From: CAYTLW01 sp964438735
GTDB taxonomy: Bacteria; Myxococcota_A; UBA9042
Length of the DNA stretch: 35,946 nt
Assembly (NCBI GenBank): GCA_964438735.1
Contig: CAYTLW010000080.1
Span: forward strand, 1 to 35,946
Direction of reading: 5' to 3'
Numbering within the stretch: the first letter of the stretch is position 1; the number at the start of each line of letters is the position of its first letter. The position numbers were made by a program, and so were the translations under genes. The notes beneath the pieces are model-generated. The model saw only the letters and a list, made by a program, of their open reading frames with translations. It had not been told where the DNA came from and searched no databases. Below, one piece after another: positions 16,574 through 24,002 of the stretch.

Positions 16574-17377
16574 TCAGTCGCCGGACACGTCCGCGTGCTC
16601 CTGCGTCGGATCGATCTGCAGCCAGCGACCCAGCCAGCGCACTCCGAGATAGAATGGCAGCGTGTCGATGGCGGCGAACGTGAACTTGAACACGTAGCCC
16701 GACAGCACGAAGACCACCAGCTGCGGCCAGAGGGGTTTGTCCGCATCGACCGGCAGCGCGTGCGCCCAGAAGTGGGTGATGCCGATGACCGCCATGCTGT
16801 CGATGAGCTGGCTGACCATGGTGGAGCCGTTGTTGCGCAACCACAGGTGTCGCCCGCGCGTGAGGCGCTTCCAGAAGTGGAACATCCAGACGTCGCAGAA
16901 CTGCGCCGCCAGGTAGGCGATCATCGACGCCGCCACGGCGCCGAACGCCAGGGTCCGCACTTCGAAGAAGAGCGGCAGTCGACCGGCGGCGTCCCGAACC
17001 ATTTCACCGGTCGCCGGGTCCACGCTCTCATAGCCCGGCAGCGAACCTCCCAACCACAGGATCGTCACCACCCAGACATTGAGGAGCAGGCCCATCCAAA
17101 CGACGGCGTTGGCCCGTCGCTGACCGTAGATCTCGCTGATGAAGTCCGTGCATAGAAACGTCAGCGGATACGGCAATACGCCGACAGCCAGCACGAAGGG
17201 GATGTGCGTGCCGCCGATGTCGAAGCTCATGTCGATGAATCGGCTGATGCCCAGGATGTTGAGCATCGTCAAGGAGCCCAGGAAGAGACCGGACAGGACG
17301 AGGAAGACCCGCTCCCGGCGGGCATGCAGCGCGGAGGCCTCGATGGGATGTAGATCGGGCTCGCGGGGGGCAGACAT
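16574..17377 (-). CDS. yhhQ: YhhQ-type queuosine precursor transporter
   Basis: A 267-residue inner-membrane protein of the VUT/YhhQ family, which takes up queuosine precursors (preQ0/preQ1). Family marks are PYPLTFLCTDFISEIYGQ, FFEVRTLAFGAVAASMIAYL and NNGSTMVSQLIDS, with about six transmembrane helices. Start ATG 17377. The gene is divergent from the TetR gene with a 159-bp gap, and tandem with the SGNH gene (106-bp gap). No queuosine enzymes are in the window. Confidence 0.87.
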   Translation of the reverse strand: MSAPREPDLHPIEASALHARRERVFLVLSGLFLGSLTMLNILGISRFIDMSFDIGGTHIPFVLAVGVLPYPLTFLCTDFISEIYGQRRANAVVWMGLLLNVWVVTILWLGGSLPGYESVDPATGEMVRDAAGRLPLFFEVRTLAFGAVAASMIAYLAAQFCDVWMFHFWKRLTRGRHLWLRNNGSTMVSQLIDSMAVIGITHFWAHALPVDADKPLWPQLVVFVLSGYVFKFTFAAIDTLPFYLGVRWLGRWLQIDPTQEHADVSGD

Positions 17378-17442
17378 GGACCAAGCCTACCCGGCGTCGG
17401 TCGGCTCCACCAGCGACATGGGTGCATGTCCGCGGAGGCGCC

Positions 17443-17474
17443 CGCCAATGTCGCAATGGCGGGTTCGCCAATGT
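17443..17474. repeat. Two 9-bp direct repeats in the yhhQ-tetR divergent region
   Basis: CGCCAATGT occurs at 17443-17451 and 17466-17474, 23 bp apart (about two helical turns), upstream of the tetR promoter. It could be a regulator-binding site. Confidence 0.35.
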
Positions 17475-17490
17475 AATCAAGCGTCACATC

Positions 17491-17519
17491 TTGCGATCTA
17501 CGTAAACACTGCATACATT
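17491..17519 (+). promoter_or_regulatory. tetR promoter
   Basis: TTGCGA (17491-17496) and TACATT (17514-17519) with exactly 17 bp between them. The spacer holds TACGTA, a 6-bp palindrome that could be part of an autoregulatory operator. A GGAGG ribosome binding site follows at 17527-17531. Confidence 0.55.
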
Positions 17520-17536
17520 CGAGCTCGGAGGCACAC

Positions 17537-18217
17537 ATGAACCAGCCCGTCGAATCCGAAGCGCCGACACCTGGTGCCAGGGCATATCACCACGGTCATC
17601 TCCGTGAAGCCCTCATCGCCGCCGCGTTGGAGTTGATTACCGAACGGGGTCCGGAGGCGTTCACCTTGCGCGAAGCCGCGCGACGGGCAGGCGTATCGCC
17701 TGCGGCGCCCTACCGCCACTACCCGAACAAGGCCTCGTTGCTGGCGGCCGTCGCAGCGCAAGGTTTCGAGCAAGTGGCCGAGGCCATCGAGCGCGAGGTC
17801 GCCGAAGCCGGCGATGACGCCCGCGACCAGCTGCAGGCGGAAGGGGTGGCCTTCGTCCGCTACGCCCTGGCTCACCCGGCCCGATTCCGCACGATGTACT
17901 CGCCGGGGCTGCTGGATGCCGAACGATTCCCGGATCTCGTGGAGACCAGTCAGAGGACCCATGCCATCGCCTGGCGCATCATCCGAAAAGGCCAGCGCCG
18001 TGGAGAGGTACACGAAGGGGATCCCGCCGCCATCTCGCTGGCATTCGTGGCGTCATTCTACGGGCTGGCGCGGCTGTTTGTGGATGGCATGCTCGCCGCC
18101 GGCGACGATAGTAAGATGGCTGAGCAACTGACGCTTGCGGTCAGTTCTGTACTCGACCATGGACTGCTTCCCCGGGCGACGGACTCCGTCTCTGCCGGCG
18201 AACAGACTCATAGTTAG
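17537..18217 (+). CDS. TetR/AcrR-family transcriptional regulator
   Basis: A 226-residue regulator. The N-terminal helix-turn-helix (residues about 20-66: HLREALIAAALELITERG, FTLREAARRAGVSPAAPYRHY, NKASLLAAV) is typical of TetR proteins. The C-terminal ligand domain has the RFRTMYSPG and WRIIRKGQRRGE features of the WHG-type subgroup. Strong GGAGG site before the ATG. The SDR gene downstream on the same strand (216-bp gap) and divergent yhhQ are possible targets. The ligand is unknown. Confidence 0.9.
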   Translation: MNQPVESEAPTPGARAYHHGHLREALIAAALELITERGPEAFTLREAARRAGVSPAAPYRHYPNKASLLAAVAAQGFEQVAEAIEREVAEAGDDARDQLQAEGVAFVRYALAHPARFRTMYSPGLLDAERFPDLVETSQRTHAIAWRIIRKGQRRGEVHEGDPAAISLAFVASFYGLARLFVDGMLAAGDDSKMAEQLTLAVSSVLDHGLLPRATDSVSAGEQTHS

Positions 18218-18391
18218 ATGACTGACGACAAGGGAGCGACCGATATGCCTGCTGGCTGCGTCGTTGGCGCCTCATTTCCGTGCCCATCCCGGCGGTCATC
18301 AGTTCGATGATCGTAGGGCAGTTGTCTATTGATTTCCCGCACTCCCGCTTGTCTCTCTTGATGCCTGACGCGCCTGCGTAGAGCCTTCGCG

Positions 18392-18411
18392 GGCGGCCTG
18401 ACCGCCTTGTT
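18392..18411 (+). terminator. Possible weak terminator or attenuator before the SDR gene
   Basis: GGCGG (18392-18396), a 5-nt loop and CCGCC (18402-18406), followed by TTGTT. It sits 28 nt before the SDR start, so it could end tetR transcription or attenuate the SDR gene. Confidence 0.35.
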
Positions 18412-18433
18412 GGCTGTGCCGCAAGGAGACCCG

Positions 18434-19408
18434 ATGCCCGACCTCGAGAAGTTTCGATTCGATCCGGAGCGCGCCCGCTGCATGGCGGGTAAGCGCGTGC
18501 TCATCACCGGCTCTGGCCGTGAAGGCGGAATCGGCCAGGCGTTTGCCCTGGCTGCCGGCCTCAACGGCGCCGCCGCGGTGGGTGTACATTTTCATCATTC
18601 CTACCAGGACGCCCTGGCCACGGTGAAGGCCATCAACGACGCCGGTGGCAACGCCTTCCCAGTGCAGGCCGACGTGACCAGTTCGGCAGATGTCTGGGCC
18701 ATGCGCAGCCACGTGATTCGGCGCATGGGCGGGCAGACCCCCGACCTGGTGATCTGCAACTCTGGCCTGTCCGAGGCCGGTTATCGCCTCGGCATCGCCC
18801 CGCGCGAGCGCGACGGTGAAATCGCTGCCAGCCGGCGCGCCCGCGCGCGCATGGCGTTTGTCGGCAACCTCGCCGAGAGCACCCGCGTGGTGAACACCAA
18901 GGTGGATGGCTTCCTGTCCATGACCCACCTGTGGGCCGGCGAGGCCACCCATGCGGGCAAGCCGGTGCAGATCGTCTACGTGTCATCCCGCCAGGCCATC
19001 GACCCCGGCGCCGGCGTGCCAGGCTACGTTTTGGCCAACTTCGCGGTCCTCTCGCTGCCGTCGATTCTGCGCGTCAACCTGGGCCGCAGCGCCGATGATG
19101 TGACCGCCTTCTCCATCGCCCTGCCCTTCGTGCGCACTGGCATGACCGAAGAGTACGCCGGTAACAAGAAGGTGTTCGGCCGCTGGCAGCCGCGCATGGC
19201 GACCACCGACGAGGTGGCCGAGGCGTTTTTGCAGCTGGTGGAGCGCCCGCCGAGCGAGCTCAATGAGCGCATCCTGCAGCTGGACATGGCCGAAGCCGGC
19301 GATGAAGTGCGCGTGACCTGGTCAGCGGTCGATCTGCTGCCACGGGTGGCGGAGCTGTCCTGGAGCCAGGCTTCAGCTTTGCATTATCCAGCCGAACTGG
19401 CCGAATAG
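18434..19408 (+). CDS. Atypical short-chain dehydrogenase (SDR)
   Basis: A 324-residue Rossmann-fold SDR. The nucleotide-binding VLITGSGREGGIGQAFA loop, the QADVTSSADV acidic-loop region, ICNSG (NAG-like) and IVYVSSRQ with the catalytic Ser are present. At the active-site helix the sequence is PGYVLANFAV: the Tyr is there, but the Lys of YxxxK is Asn. This makes normal oxidoreductase activity doubtful. AAGGAGA (18423-18429) sets the ATG at 18434; an in-frame upstream TTG at 18407 lacks such a site. It follows the TetR gene and may be its target. Confidence 0.75.
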   Translation: MPDLEKFRFDPERARCMAGKRVLITGSGREGGIGQAFALAAGLNGAAAVGVHFHHSYQDALATVKAINDAGGNAFPVQADVTSSADVWAMRSHVIRRMGGQTPDLVICNSGLSEAGYRLGIAPRERDGEIAASRRARARMAFVGNLAESTRVVNTKVDGFLSMTHLWAGEATHAGKPVQIVYVSSRQAIDPGAGVPGYVLANFAVLSLPSILRVNLGRSADDVTAFSIALPFVRTGMTEEYAGNKKVFGRWQPRMATTDEVAEAFLQLVERPPSELNERILQLDMAEAGDEVRVTWSAVDLLPRVAELSWSQASALHYPAELAE

Positions 19409-19421
19409 ACGCCCTTCCGGG

Positions 19422-20594
19422 TTACGCCTTTGCCGTGGACTTCTGCTTCTCCCACAGGGGCAGCACGTAGGCCACGACCGCCATCAGTACGAATGGCGCC
19501 GCCATGATGACCATGCCGGCCAGCAGCCCCTCCTTGCCCAACCACTCGGGGTGGTATTCGCGGAATCCGCGGAAGCTCTTGGAGAAGAGCTGACCGCCGA
19601 TGACCACGTTGAAGCGCATGGCCAGCACCTGGATCAGCACCAGGACGCTGGCGATCACGCCGAAGATGGGCCGTGACCACAAAGAACGGCTTTTTCGGAA
19701 CGCCAACGGCAGGAAGAGGATTGGCACGATGGCGCCGAGGGTGGTCTGGACCAGGGTGAACGACGTCGGCAACTTCTGGTCGATGAGGGTCTGCAGCACC
19801 GCCCAGGTCTCGCCTTTCTCATAGGCCTTGTTCAACAGGTCCAGCTCCTCGAGGGCGAAGGCCAGGATCAGGAAGAGCCACAACGTGCGCAGCATGCTGC
19901 GCAGGCATTCGTCATCGATCTCCACCTTGCGCACCCTGCAGATGAGCACGTAGAGCACCACCAGCATGGCGATACCGGAGACGATGGCCGAGATCAGGAA
20001 GACGATGGGCATCATCGCGCTGGACCACCAGGGATTGGCCTTGATGGCCCCGAAGATGAAGCCCACGTAGCCGTGCAGTACGCATGCCGCCGGGATGCCG
20101 ATCACGCTCATGATGTGGATGGCCTTTTCATCCAGGGCGCGCGAGCGCGGACTCTCGTGGATGACCCCGAGCGCCAGCCCCTTGTAGACCAGCCCCATGA
20201 CCCCCGGTGTCGTACGCGCCCGATGCAGGATGTCCTTGCGAAAGACCAGCAGGATCTCGAGGGTCAGCAGGATCAGATAGAAGCTGTAGATGAAGCCAAA
20301 GCCCGACATGGCCGAGGTGAAGTTGGGCGTGAACATGATGTTGAACGCCCGCTGAGGCTGGTGCAGGTGGAGCAGCAGCGGCGTGGTGGCGAACGCACAG
20401 AAGCAGAACGACGCCACCAGCGCGAACTTGGCCACCGGCTTGAGCTCTTCGCGGTGGAAGACGTGGTACAGCGCCGCCACCACGAAGGCGCCGGCGACCA
20501 GTCCGGTGATGTACGGGTACAGGACGATCATCACCGTCCAGATGAGGTGCCCGCTGTCGTTGGGGAAGACGAAATCGGTGACGATACGTTCCAT
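19422..20594 (-). CDS. NrfD/PsrC-family membrane quinol-oxidoreductase subunit
   Basis: A 390-residue integral membrane protein with about 9-10 transmembrane helices. It belongs to the NrfD/PsrC/ActC group, which binds quinol in the membrane and exchanges electrons with a 4Fe-4S partner. The segments TGLVAGAFVVAAL, HLHQPQRAFNIMF, HESPRSRALDEKAIHIMSVIGIP and ANPWWSSAMMPIVF are characteristic. The ATG at 20594 overlaps the stop of the iron-sulfur gene (TGATG). Last gene of a three-gene redox operon. Confidence 0.88.
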   Translation of the reverse strand: MERIVTDFVFPNDSGHLIWTVMIVLYPYITGLVAGAFVVAALYHVFHREELKPVAKFALVASFCFCAFATTPLLLHLHQPQRAFNIMFTPNFTSAMSGFGFIYSFYLILLTLEILLVFRKDILHRARTTPGVMGLVYKGLALGVIHESPRSRALDEKAIHIMSVIGIPAACVLHGYVGFIFGAIKANPWWSSAMMPIVFLISAIVSGIAMLVVLYVLICRVRKVEIDDECLRSMLRTLWLFLILAFALEELDLLNKAYEKGETWAVLQTLIDQKLPTSFTLVQTTLGAIVPILFLPLAFRKSRSLWSRPIFGVIASVLVLIQVLAMRFNVVIGGQLFSKSFRGFREYHPEWLGKEGLLAGMVIMAAPFVLMAVVAYVLPLWEKQKSTAKA

Positions 20595-21418
20595 CACACC
20601 ACCTCCGCGGTCAGGCCGATGTAGCGGGTCTTGGGTCGGGTGCCGAGGTAGGACTTCAGCACGTCGATTCGGTGCGTGCGCAGCAGCTTGCTGACGTCGC
20701 TCTCCGGGTCGTCCAGGTTGCCGAACATGCGGGCGTTGACCGGGCAGACCTCGACGCAGGCGTTGCGCAGGCCCTTCATGACCCGGTGGTAGCACCAGGT
20801 GCACTTGTCGGCGACCTGCGTTTCATGGTTGATGAAACGGGTGCCGAACGGGCACGCCTGCACGCAATACGAGCAGCCGATGCAGTGCTTGGGGTCGATC
20901 AGCACCACGCCCTCCTTGGTCATGAAGGAGGCGCCCACCGGGCAGACCTGGATGCAGGGCGTGTTGACGCAGTGGTTGCAGAGTTTGGGCACGAAGAAGG
21001 ACATGGTCACGTCTTCGGGATTGATGTCGAGCTTCTCTGCGAAGGCGAATGGCGCCTTCGTATTCATGTCGACTTCGATCTTGCCGTCCTTGCGATATAC
21101 GTAGCGCTCGACCCAGGTGCGGAACTGGCCGTCCGGCACGTCGTTTTCATACTGGCAGGCGACCATACAATTCGAACAGCCGATGCACTTGGTCGTGTCG
21201 ACGATATAGCCGAAGAGCACCGGCTTTTCGGCGCCCTCCTTGGCGGGCGGCTTGCCTTCGCCGGCAGGTTTGTCGCCGTCCCCTTCCTCGGCGCTGGCGC
21301 CGCGGCTGAACATGGGGATCGCCGTCAGCGTGATGGCGCCGAAGGTGAACGTCTTGACGGTCCCCCACAGGAAGTCCCGTCGCGTCTTGGCGGCTGCGGT
21401 GTCGTCCTTGCAACTCAT
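20594..21418 (-). CDS. Tat-exported 4Fe-4S ferredoxin subunit (NrfC/PsrB-like)
   Basis: A 274-residue iron-sulfur protein that passes electrons between the NrfD-like subunit and a partner. TRRDFLWG at residues 12-19 is a twin-arginine export motif. The binding pattern is that of four-cluster subunits: CIGCSNCMVACQ, CNHCVNTPCIQVCP, CIGCSYCVQACP, CTWC...CVEVCP. A Gly/Lys/Glu/Pro-rich linker (about 45-65) separates the signal and the ferredoxin domains. Eight bp separate it from the cytochrome gene upstream. Confidence 0.92.
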   Translation of the reverse strand: MSCKDDTAAAKTRRDFLWGTVKTFTFGAITLTAIPMFSRGASAEEGDGDKPAGEGKPPAKEGAEKPVLFGYIVDTTKCIGCSNCMVACQYENDVPDGQFRTWVERYVYRKDGKIEVDMNTKAPFAFAEKLDINPEDVTMSFFVPKLCNHCVNTPCIQVCPVGASFMTKEGVVLIDPKHCIGCSYCVQACPFGTRFINHETQVADKCTWCYHRVMKGLRNACVEVCPVNARMFGNLDDPESDVSKLLRTHRIDVLKSYLGTRPKTRYIGLTAEVV

Positions 21419-21426
21419 GATGGCTC

Positions 21427-22098
21427 CTACTCTTCTTCGTCGGAGTTGTCGGTGCCAGTGGCGGCGTTGACCGGCGTGGCGGCAGCCGCTTCGTCGGCTT
21501 CGTCGTCCTCGTCTTCGTCTTCCTCGTCTTCGTCTTCCTCGTCTTCTTCTTCGTCGTCAGGCTCTTCGCTCGGTTTGTGTCCGAGGTGGCATTCCAGGCA
21601 GACCCTGGCTGACTTGGGCTCTTCGGCCTCCATCTCTTCGAGGTGCTCGTTCTGGTTGACCACCGTGAACTCGGCGGGCCTGCCGGTCAGCGTGGTGTGG
21701 CAGCGCACGCAGGCGGGCTTGAGGTTGTCCAGTTTCATGCCCTCAGGGCCGCATTTGGCGCTCTTGGCATCCTTGCCAGCTGCTTTCGCTTCGGCCACCG
21801 CCTTGGTGCACAGGTTGAAGTGCTCCAGCAGGTTGTCGTGGCAGTTGAAGCAGTGCACCTCCTTGTGCGCCGATTCGGAGAACTCCGCCTTCTGCTCTTC
21901 GTGGCAGGTCCAACACTCTGAGGCGGAGACCAGCTTTCGCTCTCGGGCCAGCTCCTCATCGAGTGCGGCCGAGCGGTAGTGGCCGTCTTGCCCGAAGGTG
22001 GCAGGAACCATGATGGTGCGGACCGTGGCGTAGCCCAGGCCCACGCATAGCAGGCCCGCCGCCAGAATCCACAAATGCCAGGTATCCTTGGAGAACAT
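21427..22098 (-). CDS. Membrane-anchored tetraheme cytochrome c with an acidic tail
   Basis: A 223-residue protein with an N-terminal transmembrane anchor (WHLWILAAGLLCVGLGY) and four CxxCH heme sites: CWTCH, CFNCH, CVRCH and CLECH. The last about 45 residues are an extreme acidic tail of Glu/Asp runs ending in DNSDEEE. The ATG at 22098 has a GGAGG ribosome binding site. It heads the operon with the 4Fe-4S and NrfD-like subunits, like the Nrf and Qrc-type modules that link menaquinol to periplasmic acceptors. No terminal reductase (NrfA or Mo enzyme) is encoded nearby, so the acceptor is unknown. Confidence 0.88.
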   Translation of the reverse strand: MFSKDTWHLWILAAGLLCVGLGYATVRTIMVPATFGQDGHYRSAALDEELARERKLVSASECWTCHEEQKAEFSESAHKEVHCFNCHDNLLEHFNLCTKAVAEAKAAGKDAKSAKCGPEGMKLDNLKPACVRCHTTLTGRPAEFTVVNQNEHLEEMEAEEPKSARVCLECHLGHKPSEEPDDEEEDEEDEDEEDEDEDDEADEAAAATPVNAATGTDNSDEEE

Positions 22099-22224
22099 TG
22101 GACCTCCCCGCCGCAGCACGTCGTCGAGGTGTCGCGGACGATCGCAGAACGTCACCAACACATGGTGGCCGGCTGACCATGCGACAATGACGCATGTCAA
22201 GGCTCGGGGTTGGAGGCCCAACTG

Positions 22225-22242
22225 ACTTGAGCCTGATCAAGT
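22225..22242. promoter_or_regulatory. FNR/CRP-type operator palindrome
   Basis: ACTTGA-6 nt-TCAAGT is a perfect inverted repeat. Within it TTGAG-CCTG-ATCAA matches the FNR consensus TTGAT-N4-ATCAA at 9 of 10 positions. It lies in the 280-bp divergent gap, 127 nt upstream of the cytochrome gene and 137 nt before the DUF3108 gene. A TTGACA on the minus strand (22200-22195) is a possible -35 for the redox operon. Confidence 0.5.
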
Positions 22243-22378
22243 CCGGTATTGACATGGTGACGATCGGAATCCGGACCGTCGCCGATAGAGACACGCAACC
22301 CGGCTGAATCGACTGGGGACCTGTGGCGTCCTTGTCAGCGGCGCTCGGGAGGCGCCACCTCACAGGGGGTAAAGTCCG

Positions 22379-23296
22379 ATGAACGTATGCCTGAACGTCC
22401 TCGCAATCACATCTCTGGCCTCTGTCCTGCTGCTGGCTCCGGACCTGCACGCCATGAGTACGCCGGTGCCAAACGCCGCCATGAAAGCCCACAAGCGGCT
22501 GAAGGTGGATGTCAAGGCAGCCGGCAAGGTTGACAAGGAGGCCGCGCCCCGAATGGAGGTCGCGCCGAAACGCCTTCGCGACAAGCGCCCGCGTGGTGCG
22601 CCCCGCAGCCTGCCATTCAGGGCCGGCGAGAAACTGCGCTACAAGCTGACCTGGATGGGCATCCCGGTCGGTCACGCCATCTTCGAGGTCGATGGCGCGG
22701 CGAAGTTCGCCCGCAAACCGGTTTGGAAGTTCTCCATGAAGGCGTGGACCAACTCCTTCGCCGACCGGATCTACAAGGTGCGCGATGAGCTGCACAGCTG
22801 GGCCACGCCGAAGATGAAGCGGTCCGTGCACCACACCAAGAAGGCGCGGGAGGGCAGCTATCATCGTGACATCGTGGTCACTTTCGACTGGCGCAAGCGG
22901 CTGGCCACCTACCGCAACAGCAAGCGGACATTCAAGCCGCGCAAGATCTTCGCCACCACCTACGATCCGCTGGCCCTCCTCTACGGCTTCCGCTGCCGCA
23001 AATGGGACAAGCCCGGCACCCTGAAGATGTCGGTCAGTGACGGCCTCAAGACCATCCGCGCCGATGTGCGCGTGCTGGGTCGCGAAGAGGTGGAGATCGG
23101 CGGCGAACTGATCGATTCCTGGAAGGTCATGCCCGAACTCAAGGACGTGGGCGGCATCTTCAAGCGCAGCAAGGGCGCGACCATGGAGGTCTGGGTGTCC
23201 ACCGACCGACGGCACATCCCGCTGCGTCTGCGCTCCAAGGTCATCGTCGGCAGCTTCACCGCCACGCTGGTATCAGCCACAGGACTGCGCCGCTGA
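22379..23296 (+). CDS. DUF3108-containing exported protein
   Basis: A 305-residue protein with a signal peptide (residues 1-25, ITSLASVLLLAPDLHA) and a basic Lys/Arg/Pro linker (about 30-75). The DUF3108 domain starts at LPFRAGEKLRYKLTWMGIPVGHAIFEV, followed by the typical TTYDPLALLYGFR and PLRLRSKVIVGSFTATL end. Family members are periplasmic, of unknown biochemical role. AGGGGG lies before the ATG. No coupling with the His-rich gene 14-80 bp downstream is obvious, but both are on the plus strand and may be co-transcribed. Confidence 0.85.
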   Translation: MNVCLNVLAITSLASVLLLAPDLHAMSTPVPNAAMKAHKRLKVDVKAAGKVDKEAAPRMEVAPKRLRDKRPRGAPRSLPFRAGEKLRYKLTWMGIPVGHAIFEVDGAAKFARKPVWKFSMKAWTNSFADRIYKVRDELHSWATPKMKRSVHHTKKAREGSYHRDIVVTFDWRKRLATYRNSKRTFKPRKIFATTYDPLALLYGFRCRKWDKPGTLKMSVSDGLKTIRADVRVLGREEVEIGGELIDSWKVMPELKDVGGIFKRSKGATMEVWVSTDRRHIPLRLRSKVIVGSFTATLVSATGLRR

Positions 23297-23379
23297 TCGA
23301 ACGCTACAGATTGACCACAACTGTCATGGACGCTAGTTTTGCGCCCACCGCCCCTCGGGCGGGGCATAGGTGCGTGGAT

Positions 23380-23964
23380 ATGGCAGCCCGGTATTGCGTT
23401 CATACAGTGACCATCGCCCTGTTCGTTGCGCTCGCGATGACCGGACGTGCATGGGCCGCCCCGCAAGAGCACGAGCACGTGCACGAGCACGACAACGAGC
23501 ACGGTAGAGAGCACGATAACGGCCACGACCACGACCACGACCACGAATCCAAATTCGACCACGACCACAGTGGTTGGGAGCTCGGCCTGGCCCTGGGCGG
23601 CGTCGCCCTGCTGGATGAATCAGAGGTGGCCTTCGGTCTGCACCTGCACCTGCTGCGCGGTGTCGAGGCCTTGCCTGGTTGGCGCTTCGGCTTCGGCGCC
23701 GAGGGTGTCTTCGATGAACACGGCCACGGCAACCTGTCGGTCGTCATCAACTACCGGATCTTCGGCGGCCTCAACGCCAGCGTGGCACCGGGCATCGTGC
23801 TGATGGAGCTGGCCGACGGCTGGGCCCCGCGCTTCGCCTCTCACTTCGAGGTCGCCTGGGAGTTCGAGGTGGGCGGCATCCACCTGGGCCCGGTGGTCGA
23901 GTACGCCTGGTCGTCGGTGGACAGGCACGCCATGGTCGGCGTTCACATCGGCTTCATGCTGTAG
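23380..23964 (+). CDS. His-rich exported protein, probable small beta-barrel
   Basis: From ATG 23380 (194 residues) the N-terminus is a clear signal peptide (MAARYCVHTVTIALF...GRAWA). In-frame upstream starts at 23311 (TTG) and 23326 (ATG) would spoil it. Residues about 30-65 are His/Asp/Glu-rich (HEHVHEHD, HDHDHDH), a likely divalent-metal binding stretch as in zinc and nickel transport proteins. The rest has alternating aromatic/hydrophobic strands (WELGLALGGVAL, GWRFGFGAEGVF, HLGPVVEYAW, GVHIGFML) and a terminal Leu, suggesting an outer-membrane barrel. Function unknown; no homologue recognised. Confidence 0.7.
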   Translation: MAARYCVHTVTIALFVALAMTGRAWAAPQEHEHVHEHDNEHGREHDNGHDHDHDHESKFDHDHSGWELGLALGGVALLDESEVAFGLHLHLLRGVEALPGWRFGFGAEGVFDEHGHGNLSVVINYRIFGGLNASVAPGIVLMELADGWAPRFASHFEVAWEFEVGGIHLGPVVEYAWSSVDRHAMVGVHIGFML

Positions 23965-24002
23965 GCGCTCGACAAAGTCAGCCGCCGAGATCCGGATTCG
24001 CG

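Noticed and set aside
18245..18310. Leader peptide of 21 residues in the tetR-SDR gap, with a GGGAG-like site
   Set aside because: Short, no conserved features, and no clear link to the SDR start; could be chance.
23348..23362. GC hairpin (CCGCCC/GGGCGG) before the His-rich gene as a terminator
   Set aside because: No T-run follows and the stem lies within a stretch that can be coding from an upstream start.
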